Shown: in pieces, positions 1 through 8,827 of the stretch | How the letters are laid out: the number at the start of each line of letters is the position of its first letter | How positions within the stretch are numbered: the stretch's first letter is position 1 | Notes under the pieces: model-generated | Seen by the model: only the letters and a program-made list of their open reading frames with translations | Database searches by the model: none | Told to the model about the DNA's origin: nothing | Assembly (NCBI GenBank): GCA_001556125.1 | Contig: LSIG01000170.1 | Location: forward strand, 1 to 52,217 | Length of the DNA: 52,217 nt | Reading direction: 5' to 3' | From: Rhizobiales bacterium CCH10-E5 | Lineage (GTDB): Bacteria; Pseudomonadota; Alphaproteobacteria; Rhizobiales; Beijerinckiaceae | Position numbers and translations under genes: made by a program

Positions 1-31
1 AGAAGCCTTGAATCAATCCGCGAGTCTCAGG

Positions 32-994
32 TCAAGCTTTGTCCACGAGGCCTAGGTGAGGCGGATTACTTCGCGGGCGCGAAGATGCCGACGCTGCTCG
101 CAGTGATGTCGAAGGAGAGAGCGTGCCGACGACGGTCGGGTTGCACCAGTTCGAGGTGAAGCCCCCGCCCGCATTGCCACGATTGATTCCGCGGGGATCA
201 GACGTCAGCGTGAAGCACTGCGTCTTCGACAGATTGGTGTCATGGTAGCGGATATCGGCCGTCAGGTTCTTGTAGGTGTAGGACGCGCCGATATTCCAGT
301 AATTGTAGTCCGGCAGGCGGATCGCCACCGGGAAGGCAATGTTGGTGTTGGTGGTGCCAAGCCAGTAGCGACCGAACTCGCCCGAGACCGACAGTCCTTC
401 CAGGAAGGGAAGATTGTACTTCGCGGTGACGGAGGCATAGGTGCCGTCGGCGCCCGTGCCCAGCCAGTCCCAGGCGTGAAAGACGTTGGCGCCGATCGTG
501 ACCTTATCTTCCCAGTTGTAGGAGACTTTGCCCACGACTTCCATGAAGTCGGTGTTGCGCGGGGTCCAGATCACACCCAGCGTATCGACGAAGCGCTTCT
601 CGTTGGGATAATAGTACTGAATCACACCGAAATCGAAGGTGACGGGGCCGAATTTCGGCCGGATACCGGCTGTGAAATCGATTTCGGCAGGCGGGCTGGT
701 CGCCAGATCGACATTCGAACCCCAGACGCCGAGATAGAAGAGATTATCGTAGATCTGAAGTTCGACGCCGCCCTGGATCGCGGGCTTGCGGTCTGTCTGT
801 GAGATGCCGCGGAAGTTGTAGTCGGTCACGCCCTTGATGCTGACGGCGACATCGAACCAGGTGATGCTCGGCGGGATCGGCGCGACGGGCGCGAGCTTCT
901 TGCTCGGCAGGTCCGCCGCCTGCGCAGCGCCAGCGAAGGCGGCGAGGGAGAGTGACAGGCCCGCCACCGAAGACCTCAGGAAATCGAAGACCAT
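32..994 (-). CDS. TorF family putative porin, probable 3' frameshift
   Basis: An outer-membrane beta-barrel protein of the TorF/TIGR02001 type, secreted through a signal peptide (FAGAAQA, then ADLPSKK) and rich in alternating aromatic strands such as YNFRGISQTD and FGVIQYYYPNE. The start at 994 is the second of two adjacent ATGs; GGAG (1001-1004 on the complement) sits 6 bases from it but only 3 from the first. The last ~30 residues as read are Ser/Arg/Pro-rich and unlike a barrel. Dropping two bases from the GAGAGAG run at 115-121 instead gives SFDITASSVGIFAPAK with a stop at 66-68, a typical family ending. So the gene appears frameshifted, or the sequence has a 2-base error. The family assignment is strong; the substrate is unknown. 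Confidence 0.82.
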   Translation of the reverse strand: MVFDFLRSSVAGLSLSLAAFAGAAQAADLPSKKLAPVAPIPPSITWFDVAVSIKGVTDYNFRGISQTDRKPAIQGGVELQIYDNLFYLGVWGSNVDLATSPPAEIDFTAGIRPKFGPVTFDFGVIQYYYPNEKRFVDTLGVIWTPRNTDFMEVVGKVSYNWEDKVTIGANVFHAWDWLGTGADGTYASVTAKYNLPFLEGLSVSGEFGRYWLGTTNTNIAFPVAIRLPDYNYWNIGASYTYKNLTADIRYHDTNLSKTQCFTLTSDPRGINRGNAGGGFTSNWCNPTVVGTLSPSTSLRAASASSRPRSNPPHLGLVDKA

Positions 995-1109
995 CATCTG
1001 CTCCGTGCGCGTCGACGCGCCCTTTTGCGCGTTTTCGTCACAATGAAGCCGCTAGCTCGCGATTTTGGGCAAGACGAGCTTTTCGCCATGCTGCCCGCCG
1101 AATAAGCAG

Positions 1110-1130
1110 AAGCCCCGCAAAGCGGGGCTT
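1110..1130 (-). terminator. Rho-independent terminator of the L,D-transpeptidase gene
   Basis: A perfect 9-bp GC-rich stem (1110-1118 with 1122-1130) with a 3-base loop. On the minus strand it lies 74 bases past the transpeptidase stop and is followed by a T-containing tail (CTGCTTATT). The tail is not a clean U-tract, so strength is uncertain. Confidence 0.6.
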
Positions 1131-1203
1131 TCATGCCTTCAAAATCGACGAAGCCGACGAAGCATCGGCCTGTGTGTCTTTCAGGCCACGCTGGCGGCGC
1201 CGC

Positions 1204-2628
1204 TCAGCGGGTGGCCGGCTGGCTCGCGAAGGCGGCGGCCGGCTCGTCGACCCGGCTTGTCCGCAACCGGTCCGCGCGGCGCGGCGGCAGGGGCGCGACG
1301 ACCTCGGTCGGGGAGGTCGGAACGACGGAGGCGACAGGGGCGGAGGCATTCGGCTCGGCGGGCCGCGTGCCGATCACCGGCACGAAGCTCAGCGCCCGGC
1401 GGTAGAAGGGTTCGCTCTCCGCCGAGGCCGTCCCGAAGGAACCGGTGGCAACGGGCTCCTGCGTGCCGGTGCCCGGCTGGACGCGCGCGAGCTGGGTCGT
1501 GGCGGTCGCCGCCGGGGCGGCGCGAGGCGCCTCGGCGCGGGCCGGCTCGGAGCGAGAGGCTTCCGGCTTGGCGGCGGGCTCGGTTGCGGCAGCGGCGACG
1601 GCGGCCAGAACGACCTCGTTATCGGCCGACTCAGCCCGGATCGTGGTCTTCGCCCTGCCCTTGTCGTCGAGCACGACGACGCGGGGGCCACTCGTCAGCG
1701 CGTCCGGCCGGCTGACGCCGACATCGCGCGAGCCCCAGGAGGCGGCGCGGTTCAGGCTGTCGGAGCCATTCGCGACGAGGGTGCGCTTGAAGGACCCGTG
1801 CTGGTCACCGTCGTCATAGATCAGCTTGATCGCCGGCGTGCCCTTGGCAACCAGGGCCGCGACCTGCGTCTCGTCCTGCTGGCGCTTGCGCTGCACGGCC
1901 TGGACGACACTCGCATCGCCATTGCCGTTGAAGACGTAACGGCCGCCATTCACCGCGACCTGCGGCTCGTCGCCGGTGACGTCGAAATAGTCCGTGCCTT
2001 CCTTCAGATTCTTCCAGAAGGCGATGTTGGGATCGAGGCGATGCTTGGCGAGGTTCTCCGGCGTCATCCGGAAGGGCAGCGCCTGCATCTGAACCGCCCG
2101 CTGGCCGCCGTTATGGGCCTCGCGGACGAGCGCGTAGATCTCGCCCATCTGGTCGTCGGTCATCGAGTAGCAGCCGGCCGAGGAGCAGGCGCCGTGCACC
2201 ATCAGATGCGAGCCGGTGCGACCATGGGCCCTGTCGAAGGCGTTCGGGTAGCCCATGTTGAAGGAGACATAATAGGACGAGTTCGGGTTCATCTGCGCCG
2301 GGGAGATGGCGTAGAACCCTTCCGGGGCCATGCGATCGCCCTCGCGGACCTTCGGGCCGAGCTGCCCGGACCAGCGGCACATCGGATAGGTCTTCAGCAG
2401 GGCGTACTGGCCGTTGGCCTTGCGCTTCCAGATCTCGAGCTCCGACTCCTTCTTGTAGGAGCGGATCAGGATCGGCTGATCCTTGCTCATGCCCTTTTCG
2501 GACATCAGCGCGTAGGTCGCGGCCGGGATCGGGATGTTGTGGCGGGCGGAACCGCGATACCGATCCTCCTCGCAGGCCGCCAGGGACAGTGCAACGAAAG
2601 CCACGAGCGCGAATTGCTTCAATGCCAC
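1204..2628 (-). CDS. YafK-like L,D-transpeptidase family lipoprotein
   Basis: A YkuD-fold enzyme of the YafK/DpaA branch, expected to act on peptidoglycan crosslinks or on protein-peptidoglycan links in the periplasm. The chosen start is a GTG at 2628, because GAGG lies about 10 bases upstream and the product then opens with a lipoprotein signal (ALKQFALVAF...LSLAAC, Cys19). The catalytic signature is MVHGACSSAGCYSM with His145 and Cys153. The YkuD core covers about residues 50-230. The last ~150 residues are Ala/Pro/Glu-rich and probably disordered, as in periplasm-spanning tethers. It lies downstream of accA on the same strand. E. coli DpaA detaches Braun lipoprotein; that exact activity is not proven here. 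Confidence 0.85.
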   Translation of the reverse strand: MALKQFALVAFVALSLAACEEDRYRGSARHNIPIPAATYALMSEKGMSKDQPILIRSYKKESELEIWKRKANGQYALLKTYPMCRWSGQLGPKVREGDRMAPEGFYAISPAQMNPNSSYYVSFNMGYPNAFDRAHGRTGSHLMVHGACSSAGCYSMTDDQMGEIYALVREAHNGGQRAVQMQALPFRMTPENLAKHRLDPNIAFWKNLKEGTDYFDVTGDEPQVAVNGGRYVFNGNGDASVVQAVQRKRQQDETQVAALVAKGTPAIKLIYDDGDQHGSFKRTLVANGSDSLNRAASWGSRDVGVSRPDALTSGPRVVVLDDKGRAKTTIRAESADNEVVLAAVAAAATEPAAKPEASRSEPARAEAPRAAPAATATTQLARVQPGTGTQEPVATGSFGTASAESEPFYRRALSFVPVIGTRPAEPNASAPVASVVPTSPTEVVAPLPPRRADRLRTSRVDEPAAAFASQPATR

Positions 2629-2798
2629 GTCGTCATATCCTCGAAGGGCCGGCCAAGGCACGACCTCTGACTTCGCAAGACGGCCAAATTGTGCCCGTCC
2701 CTGCGTTGTAGAAGCGTTAGCCTTGAAGCTTTCTTACCATGACCGCGCGCCGGATGGCCATGGTCAAGACGGAGTTAAGCGTCGAAAGCCGGTCGGGA

Positions 2799-3752
2799 TC
2801 AGAGCGATCGGCCGATGGCCAGGAACTTTTCGGCGCGCCGATCGACCAGTTCATCCGGAGAAAGCCCCGCCATCTCGCTCAGCGCGGACGCCAACGCCTC
2901 GCCGGCCCGTGCGATCACGGCCTCGCGGTCGCGATGGGCGCCGCCGGTCGGCTCGCTGACGATCCGATCGATGATGCCGAACTTCAGGAGGTCCTGCGCG
3001 GTGATCTTCATGCCTGTCGCGGCGTCCTGGGCACGAGCGGTGTCGCGCCAGAGGATCGAGGCGGCGCCTTCCGGCGAGATCACCGAGTAGATCGCATGCT
3101 CCAGCATCATCACGCGGCTGGCGGCGGCGATGGCGATGGCGCCGCCCGAGCCGCCCTCGCCGATGACGAGCGCAATGCTCGGCGTGCGCAGGCCGAGCCA
3201 GGTCTCGGTCGAGCGCGCGATGGCCTCAGCCTGGCCGCGCTCTTCCGCCTCGATGCCCGGATAAGCGCCGGCAGTGTCGACGAAGCTCAGCACCGGCAGG
3301 CCGAAACGGTCCGCCATCTCGACCAGCCGGACCGCCTTGCGATAGCCCTCGGGCTTGGCCATGCCGAAATTGTGCCGGATGCGCGTCTCGGTCGAATCAC
3401 CCTTTTCCTGGCCGATGACGCAGACCGGCTCGCCGCGGAAACGGCCGAAGCCGCCGACGATGGCCTCGTCCTCGCCAAAGGCGCGGTCGCCGGCGAGCGG
3501 CGTGAATTCTTCGATCAGTGCGGCGCAGTAGTCTTTGAAATGCGGGCGCTGCGGATGGCGGGCCACCAGCGTCTTCTGCCACGGCGTCAGGGCGGTGTAG
3601 AGTTCCTTCAGCGCCTGGGCGGCCTTGGCGTCGAGCCGGCCGATCTCGTCGGCCAGCGCATAGCCCTCGCCCTTGGCCTGGAGGGCCCGCAATTCGTCGG
3701 CCTTCGCCTCCAGTTCGGCGACCGGTTTTTCGAAATCGAGATAGCTTCGCAT
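2799..3752 (-). CDS. accA: Acetyl-CoA carboxylase carboxyltransferase subunit alpha
   Basis: The alpha subunit of the carboxyltransferase component, which moves CO2 from biotin carrier protein to acetyl-CoA to give malonyl-CoA, the first committed step of fatty-acid synthesis in the cytoplasm. The start is the ATG giving MRSYLDFEKPVAELE, the usual family N-terminus, rather than the upstream in-frame ATG; the product is 317 residues, the normal length. Conserved crotonase-fold stretches include FRGEPVCVIGQEKG, FVDTAGAYPGIEAEERGQ and IGEGGSGGAIAI. It stands upstream of the L,D-transpeptidase gene on the same strand. The assignment is secure. Confidence 0.97.
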   Translation of the reverse strand: MRSYLDFEKPVAELEAKADELRALQAKGEGYALADEIGRLDAKAAQALKELYTALTPWQKTLVARHPQRPHFKDYCAALIEEFTPLAGDRAFGEDEAIVGGFGRFRGEPVCVIGQEKGDSTETRIRHNFGMAKPEGYRKAVRLVEMADRFGLPVLSFVDTAGAYPGIEAEERGQAEAIARSTETWLGLRTPSIALVIGEGGSGGAIAIAAASRVMMLEHAIYSVISPEGAASILWRDTARAQDAATGMKITAQDLLKFGIIDRIVSEPTGGAHRDREAVIARAGEALASALSEMAGLSPDELVDRRAEKFLAIGRSL

Positions 3753-3858
3753 CGTGGTCCAGTTCAGGTTCCGCGCCGGGAGGTCCCTGCGCATCGAGCG
3801 TCATGCGGAACCGGGCTCGCGAAAAGCGGCGGACCTTGGTCGCGCGGCGGGTTCTTTG

Positions 3859-4626
3859 TCAACCCGGCGGGGGACTGTCGGGATCCCTCCCGATCCGGGG
3901 TGCGGGGGTCGGTTGCGGCAGCAGGATCGGCCGGAAGGCGAAGCTGCGCCGCGTCGCCCGCAGCGGCACGCGGCGATAGACCTGCTTGGTCGCGTCGATG
4001 ACGTGGACGCCGGCGAAAGGCAGCGAGAGGCCGGCGCCCATGCGTTCCCAGGCGGCGGCCGAGCGCATCAGCAGGCGCTGGCGCAGCGGCGGGACGTAGA
4101 GCGCCTCGCGCCAGCCCTCGGGCGAGAACTCGGCCGAGCGCATCAGCGCCTCGAGCTGGCTGCGGCTGAACGGACGGCCCTGGCCGAAAGGCGTGCCGTC
4201 CATCCGGGCCCAGAGGCCGCGGCGGTTCGGCACGACGAGAATCATGCGCCCGCCGGGGGAGAGCACGCGGCCGACCTCCTCGATCAGATCGTCGGGGCTT
4301 TCGGTCTCCTCCAGCGCATGGACGAGGACGACGCGGTCGATCGAGGCGGTGGGCAGAGGCAGCAGCGTCGGCTCGACCAGCGCGGAGGCGGAGAGGCCCT
4401 GATGCGGCCAGTTCACCACGCCCTGCGCGGCCGGCATGAAGGCGATCACCCGCTCCGCATCCATGCCGAGAACGGAGAGATAGGGGGTGGCGTAGCCGAG
4501 ACCGAGCACGCGCTGCCGAGTGCAGTCGGGCCAGAAGCGCAGCATCGCCGTGCCGATGAAGCGCCGCGCGACATGGCCGAGCGGGCTGGCGTAGAAACTG
4601 CGCAGATCGGCGACGTCGAGCGGCAT
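3859..4626 (-). CDS. Class I SAM-dependent methyltransferase
   Basis: A 255-residue cytoplasmic protein of the methyltransferase type-11 class. The SAM-binding first strand is degenerate (QRVLGLGYATPYL), followed by the acidic motif region (SIDRVVLVHALEETESPDDL) and the post-motif GRVLSPGGRMILVVPNR. It is divergent from gloB with 125 bases between them, a pairing I associate with this order. The C-terminal tail is Pro-rich. The methyl acceptor cannot be inferred. The start at 4626 is the ATG of MPLDVADLRSFY; the open frame continues beyond it only with poor, low-complexity sequence. Confidence 0.8.
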   Translation of the reverse strand: MPLDVADLRSFYASPLGHVARRFIGTAMLRFWPDCTRQRVLGLGYATPYLSVLGMDAERVIAFMPAAQGVVNWPHQGLSASALVEPTLLPLPTASIDRVVLVHALEETESPDDLIEEVGRVLSPGGRMILVVPNRRGLWARMDGTPFGQGRPFSRSQLEALMRSAEFSPEGWREALYVPPLRQRLLMRSAAAWERMGAGLSLPFAGVHVIDATKQVYRRVPLRATRRSFAFRPILLPQPTPAPRIGRDPDSPPPG

Positions 4627-4751
4627 GCCCGGGGGAGATGTGATGCCGCCGCCGGCTCCGCAAGGGCCGCAGCCCGCGCGCGCGCCGGCGGGCTGGCGTC
4701 GGCGGGCGGCATTGGCTATGCGCGACGGGAAACGCTTTTCCGGAGGCCCCG

Positions 4752-5516
4752 ATGGCGCTCGATCTGCATGTCTTCCGCACGCTCTCCGACAATGCGGGCG
4801 CGCTAATCCACGATCCCGCCAGCGGCGCTTGTGCCGCCATCGACGTGCCCGATGCCGGCCAGGTCATGGCCGAGGCGAAGGCGCAGGGCTGGACGATCAG
4901 CGAGATCTTCGTCACCCACGCCCATGCCGATCACACCCAGGGCGTCGCGGCCGTGAAGCAGGCGACCGAGGCGAAGGTCTGCGGTCCCGCCGATGCCGCC
5001 GGCCAGGCGCCGCTCGACCGGATCCTTTCCGAGGGGGACACCGTCTCCTTCGGCGGGGCGAGCTTCGAGATCTGGCACACGCCCGGCCATTCGGACGGGC
5101 ATCTGAGCTTCGTCTCGCGCGGCGAGAAGCTCGCCTTCGTCGGCGACGTCGTCTTCGTGATGGGCTGCGGGCGCGTCCAGCCCGGCCAGATGGCGGCGAT
5201 GTGGACCTCGCTGTCGCGGCTGATGGCGCTCCCGGGCGACACCCGCCTGCTCGGCGGCCATGACTACACGCTCTCCAACGCGCGCTTCGCCGTCGCTATG
5301 GAGCCGGCCAATGCCGCGTTGACGGCGCGCTTCGCGGAGGCCGAGGCGGCGAAGGCGGAGGGCCGCTTCTGGGCATTGACGACAGTGGCGCAGGAGGCTG
5401 CGACCAACCCCTTCTTCCGCGCCGGCGAAGGCGCGCTGGCGGCTGCGGTAGGGCTCGTCGGCGCGCCGGCAGGAGAGGTCTTCGCCGCGCTGCGTGAAGC
5501 CAAGAACCGGTTCTAG
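4752..5516 (+). CDS. gloB: Hydroxyacylglutathione hydrolase (glyoxalase II)
   Basis: A metallo-beta-lactamase fold hydrolase that converts S-lactoylglutathione to lactate and glutathione in methylglyoxal detoxification. The metal-binding signature THAHADHTQG lies at about residue 57. It is followed by HTPGHSDGHLSF, GDVVFVMGCGR, LGGHDYTLSNARF and the NPFFR substrate-binding motif, all in glyoxalase II order. The length (254) matches the family. It heads a three-gene operon: DUF985 follows after 10 bases and a GNAT gene 5 bases after that. A generic MBL hydrolase is possible, but GCGR plus GGHDYT plus NPFFR makes glyoxalase II much the best call. Confidence 0.93.
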   Translation: MALDLHVFRTLSDNAGALIHDPASGACAAIDVPDAGQVMAEAKAQGWTISEIFVTHAHADHTQGVAAVKQATEAKVCGPADAAGQAPLDRILSEGDTVSFGGASFEIWHTPGHSDGHLSFVSRGEKLAFVGDVVFVMGCGRVQPGQMAAMWTSLSRLMALPGDTRLLGGHDYTLSNARFAVAMEPANAALTARFAEAEAAKAEGRFWALTTVAQEAATNPFFRAGEGALAAAVGLVGAPAGEVFAALREAKNRF

Positions 5517-5526
5517 GGAGCGAGCG

Positions 5527-5982
5527 ATGACGCTGAACGGCCTGACCGCTGCCGAGGTGATCCGGCTGCTCGAGCTGAAGCCGCATCCCGAGGGCGGACA
5601 TTATCGCGAGACCTTCCGGGATCCCAAGGAGGTCGAGGGTCGCAGCACCGGCACCGCGATCTACTATCTGCTCGATATCGGCGAGACCTCGGAGTGGCAT
5701 CGCTGCGACGCGGCCGAGATCTGGCACCATTATGCGGGAGCGCCGCTGGTGATCAGCGTCTCGCCCAACGGGCACGATGCCTCGGCCCATCATCTCGGCA
5801 GCGACCTCGCGGCCGGGCAGCGGCCGCAATTCGTGGTGCCGGCCGGCTGGTGGCAGAGCGCGACCTCGCTCGGCGCCTGGACGCTGGTCGGTTGCACGGT
5901 GGCGCCGGGCTTCTCCTTCGAGGGGTTCGAGATGGCGCCACCCGGCTGGCGGCCGACGCCGCGCAAGGCGGGGCAGGGCTGA
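5527..5982 (+). CDS. DUF985 cupin-domain protein
   Basis: A 151-residue single-domain cupin of the DUF985 (YML079w-like) family. Recognisable conserved segments are LKPHPEGGHYRETF, STGTAIYYLL, SEWHRCDAAEIWHHYAG, FVVPAGWWQSA and GCTVAPGFSFEGFEMA. The start is the ATG at 5527, with GGGAG about 7 bases upstream (CTAGGGAGCGAGCG). It is the second gene of the gloB operon. Family members bind small ligands in the barrel but their reaction is not established; I assign no function. Confidence 0.88.
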   Translation: MTLNGLTAAEVIRLLELKPHPEGGHYRETFRDPKEVEGRSTGTAIYYLLDIGETSEWHRCDAAEIWHHYAGAPLVISVSPNGHDASAHHLGSDLAAGQRPQFVVPAGWWQSATSLGAWTLVGCTVAPGFSFEGFEMAPPGWRPTPRKAGQG

Positions 5983-5987
5983 CGGCG

Positions 5988-6764
5988 ATGGCGACGAACA
6001 TGGTGCAGGGCGCCGATATGGATCTCGTGCTCGCTTGCGAGCGGCGCATCGTCAACGCCTGGCCATCGCCGGCGACGCTGCTGATCGACGACTGGGTGGT
6101 GCGCTTCGCGGGCGGCTATTCCGGCCGGGCCAACTCCGCCTCACCGCTGAAGCCGGGCGCCGAGCTCGACGAGGAAACGCTGTCGCTGATCGAGGAACTG
6201 TTCCGGTCCGACGGGCTGCCGCCCTGCATCCGTCTGACGCCGCTGGTTGGCGCGGCGACGGTGGCCATGGTGAAGGAGCGCGGCTATGTCGTGCGCGACG
6301 CCTCCTTCGGGCTGATCCGTCCGCTGGACGACGTCACGGCCGAAATCGAGCCCGACCTGCAGATAGAGGCGCGGCCGAGCGCCGACTGGATCGCCGGCGT
6401 GGCGGCGCGTCAGACCGGCATCAAGGCGGATGCCGGCAAGCTGGCGGCGATCGTCGAGGGCGTGCGGCTCCCGGCGGCCTTTGCGACCTGGCTGATCGCG
6501 GGCGAGCCGGTGGCCTATGGCATGAGTGTGGCCGAGCGCGGCATGGCCGAGATCGGCAGCGTCGTGGTCGATCCCGCCCATCGCGGCCAGGGCCTGGGAC
6601 GGCGGCTAATCGCCGGTCTCATGGGCTGGGCTCGGGCCATGGACTGCCAGCAGGCCTATCTCCAGGTCGACCAGACCAACGCCGTCGCTAACGGGCTCTA
6701 TCGGTCGATGGGGTTCCAGCACCTCTACGCCTACGAGACGCGGGTGCTCGAGCTGGCGGGATGA
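5988..6764 (+). CDS. GNAT family N-acetyltransferase
   Basis: A 258-residue acetyltransferase with the GNAT fold in its C-terminal half. The acetyl-CoA pyrophosphate-binding motif is VVVDPAHRGQGLGRRLI (about residues 184-200), followed by YLQVDQTNAVANGLYRSMGF, the usual beta5 region. The N-terminal half (WPSPATLLIDDWVVRFAGG, then YSGRANSASPL) is typical of a subgroup with a duplicated, degenerate GNAT domain. The start at 5988 is the first ATG after the DUF985 stop, only 5 bases downstream; ATGs at 6000 and 6018 are alternatives. The substrate is unknown. It ends just before a REP-like double hairpin. Confidence 0.87.
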   Translation: MATNMVQGADMDLVLACERRIVNAWPSPATLLIDDWVVRFAGGYSGRANSASPLKPGAELDEETLSLIEELFRSDGLPPCIRLTPLVGAATVAMVKERGYVVRDASFGLIRPLDDVTAEIEPDLQIEARPSADWIAGVAARQTGIKADAGKLAAIVEGVRLPAAFATWLIAGEPVAYGMSVAERGMAEIGSVVVDPAHRGQGLGRRLIAGLMGWARAMDCQQAYLQVDQTNAVANGLYRSMGFQHLYAYETRVLELAG

Positions 6765-6770
6765 CGGGGC

Positions 6771-6846
6771 CGTCATTCTCGGGCGAAGCGAAGCGCAGAC
6801 CCGAGAATCTCTGGCGGGAGATGCTCGGGTCTTCGCCCGAGCATGA
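6771..6846. repeat. REP-like double-hairpin element, copy 1
   Basis: Two successive inverted repeats in a convergent intergenic gap. The first pairs ATTCTCGGG (6775-6783) with CCCGAGAAT (6800-6808). The second pairs ATGCTCGGG (6821-6829) with CCCGAGCAT (6836-6844). The same ATTCTCGGG/CCCGAGAAT arms recur at 30759-30781, so this is a dispersed palindromic family. It lies between two converging genes and may act as a bidirectional terminator or mRNA stabiliser. Confidence 0.8.
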
Positions 6847-6857
6847 CGCGGTTGCCT

Positions 6858-8093
6858 TCAACCCAGGCTGGCGCGCTTCATGAAGGCGCCGCCCTTCATG
6901 ATCAGCGGCATGTGCCTGCCCTGGCGGGTGAGAAGCGAGAGGTCCTTCAGCGGGTCGCCGTCGACGACGATCAGGTCGGCATGGGCGCCGGGCGCGATCG
7001 TGCCGATCTTGCCCTCGAGCCTGAGCAGCTTGGCCGCGACATGGGTCGCCGAGGCGATGACCTCATGGGCCGGCAGGGCCCGGCCGCGGATGACGAATTC
7101 CTCGGACTGGTATTTGTGCATGTCGCCCAGCAGGTCCGAACCATAGGCCATGGCGAGGCCGGCCTTTTTCATGATCGCGAGCGAGTTCATGCCGGCCGAG
7201 CGGACGACATCGACCTTGGCGACGGAATCCGGCGGGAAGCCGAGCTTGGGGCCGTCGGAGACGAGCTTGTCATAGGTGACGAGCGTCGGGACCGCGACCG
7301 CGCCCTTCGCAGCCGCGAGCTTCGCCGTCTCGGCCTCGATCAGGTTGCAATGTTCGAGCGAGTGGACGCCGGCCTCGACGCAGCGGCGGATCGCCTCGTC
7401 GGTGTAGACATGGGCGGAGACGTAAGTTCCCGCCATCCGCGCCTCCTCGACAATCGCCTCGAGTTCGCTGACCGAGAAGCCGAGGAAGTGGATCGGGTCC
7501 GTCGGCGAGGCGCAGCCGCCATTGGCCATGATCTTGATGAAGTCGGCGCCGCCCTTCATTTCCTCGCGGGCGGCGCGGCGGACCTGGTCGAGCCCGTCGC
7601 AGATGCGGCCGAGCGCGCCGAGGCGGTGGCGGGTCAGCGGCGTCGCTGTGTCATCGTAGCGGCCGCGGAAATCGGCATGGCCGCCGGTCTGGCTCAGCGC
7701 CTTGCCGGAGATGACGAGGCGCGGCGTCGGGAAATGGCCTTCCTCGGTCGCCTGCTTGAGGCCGAAATCGGCACCGCCGACATCGCGCACCGTGGTGAAG
7801 CCGCGCAGCAGCATCTCGCGCATGATCACGAAGGAGCGGGCCGTCACCAGCGAATCCGGCAGCTGCGCGTTGCGGCCGAGATCGGCGACGCCGGCGACGA
7901 CATGGACATGGGCGTCGATCAGGCCGGGCATCAGGGTCCTACCCTTGAGATCGACGATCTTGGCCTTGGCCGAGGACACGGCCTTGCCGACCTCGCGGAT
8001 GGTGCCGCCCTCGACGAGGACGTTGACGGGGGCGCCTGCCTCCGGCGCGGTGCCGTCGACGATGCGGGCATTGGTGAAGAGCGTGCTGGCCAT
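6858..8093 (-). CDS. Amidohydrolase family metallo-hydrolase (prolidase/imidazolonepropionase-like)
   Basis: A 411-residue TIM-barrel amidohydrolase. Metal-site residues appear in family order: HxH in GLIDAHVHVVAG, the bridging lysine in GGADFIKIMANGG, His in TYVSAHVYTD, His in HSLEHCNLI, and Asp in MAYGSDLLGD. The C-terminal GKIGTIAPGAHADLIVVDGD is the usual composite-sandwich return. The start at 8093 gives MASTLFTNARIVDG, the canonical beginning; the open frame extends 24 codons further upstream without homology-like sequence. No signal peptide is seen. It resembles the subgroup annotated as Xaa-Pro dipeptidase or aryldialkylphosphatase-like, but the substrate cannot be fixed. DUF2938 lies upstream on the same strand, 31 bases away. 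Confidence 0.88.
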   Translation of the reverse strand: MASTLFTNARIVDGTAPEAGAPVNVLVEGGTIREVGKAVSSAKAKIVDLKGRTLMPGLIDAHVHVVAGVADLGRNAQLPDSLVTARSFVIMREMLLRGFTTVRDVGGADFGLKQATEEGHFPTPRLVISGKALSQTGGHADFRGRYDDTATPLTRHRLGALGRICDGLDQVRRAAREEMKGGADFIKIMANGGCASPTDPIHFLGFSVSELEAIVEEARMAGTYVSAHVYTDEAIRRCVEAGVHSLEHCNLIEAETAKLAAAKGAVAVPTLVTYDKLVSDGPKLGFPPDSVAKVDVVRSAGMNSLAIMKKAGLAMAYGSDLLGDMHKYQSEEFVIRGRALPAHEVIASATHVAAKLLRLEGKIGTIAPGAHADLIVVDGDPLKDLSLLTRQGRHMPLIMKGGAFMKRASLG

Positions 8094-8124
8094 GATGGTG
8101 GTCTCGACAGGAGGAAGGTGGGAT

Positions 8125-8601
8125 TCAGCGGATGAGCAGGGCGGTGCCCCAGAGGCCGACGGCAAAGACGGTGTGGCCGACGATATTCAGGGCCCGTACC
8201 GTGTTGGCATTCGCGCGTTTCGAAGCGGCGATGCCAGCGCCCATGCCAGGCTGGAGGATGAACCAGCCGCAGCCGACTGTGGCGAGGCCGACGATCAGCG
8301 CCGGCAGGAAGGCCGGGTTGCGGAGCCAGCCGGCGCCCCAGATGAAGACGACGATGCCCGCGAAGAGGACGCCGACGGCGTAATGCGCAATCCAGCCGAT
8401 GGCGAGCTCGTTGCGGACCGGCTCCGAGCGCGCGATGTCCTCATGCAGGACGCGTCCGCGCGGCAGATGCGCGAACCAGCGGCCGACGAGCGCCCAGTTC
8501 GGCAGGGGCAGCCCGAAGAGGCGGTTGAGCAGGAGCGCCCAGACGTCCAGCAGCGCAGTGGCTCCGATGCCGACGAGCACCGTCCTGACCAAAGAATCCA
8601 T
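8125..8601 (-). CDS. DUF2938 family membrane protein
   Basis: A 158-residue inner-membrane protein with four predicted membrane segments: near residues 5-25 (VRTVLVGIGATALLDVWALL), 72-95 (HYAVGVLFAGIVVFIWGAG), 100-122 (PALIVGLATVGCGWFILQP) and 135-155 (IVGHTVFAVGLWGTALL). The motif WFILQPGMGAGIAASK matches the DUF2938 family. The start at 8601 is preceded by AGGGGGATGATCGG, a reasonable ribosome-binding site; the open frame runs further upstream but as low-complexity sequence. Function unknown. It is divergent from the ROK-like gene across a 226-base gap in which I see no obvious element. Confidence 0.83.
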   Translation of the reverse strand: MDSLVRTVLVGIGATALLDVWALLLNRLFGLPLPNWALVGRWFAHLPRGRVLHEDIARSEPVRNELAIGWIAHYAVGVLFAGIVVFIWGAGWLRNPAFLPALIVGLATVGCGWFILQPGMGAGIAASKRANANTVRALNIVGHTVFAVGLWGTALLIR

Positions 8602-8827
8602 CCGATCATCCCCCTGCGGGCCCGAGGCCGCTCCGCTCGCGCCGGTTCGTGGCGTCGTTCTGCGACGGCAGCCATGGAGCGGAGAACCGGCCGTCGGGTC
8701 AACCGCGCAAGCGGCGCCGGGCGCCGCGGCCGGTGCAGGCAGGCCATGCGCGCCACGCCGCCCTGCATCCGCGGAACCGGGCGTCTCGTCTCGGGTTGCC
8801 CTCCCGAAGCAAATCGGGGGGACCGAC

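Noticed and set aside
3754..4915. Long open frames on both strands overlapping the methyltransferase
   Set aside because: Repetitive Arg/Ala/Pro translations; only the 3859-4626 minus-strand frame shows a methyltransferase pattern.
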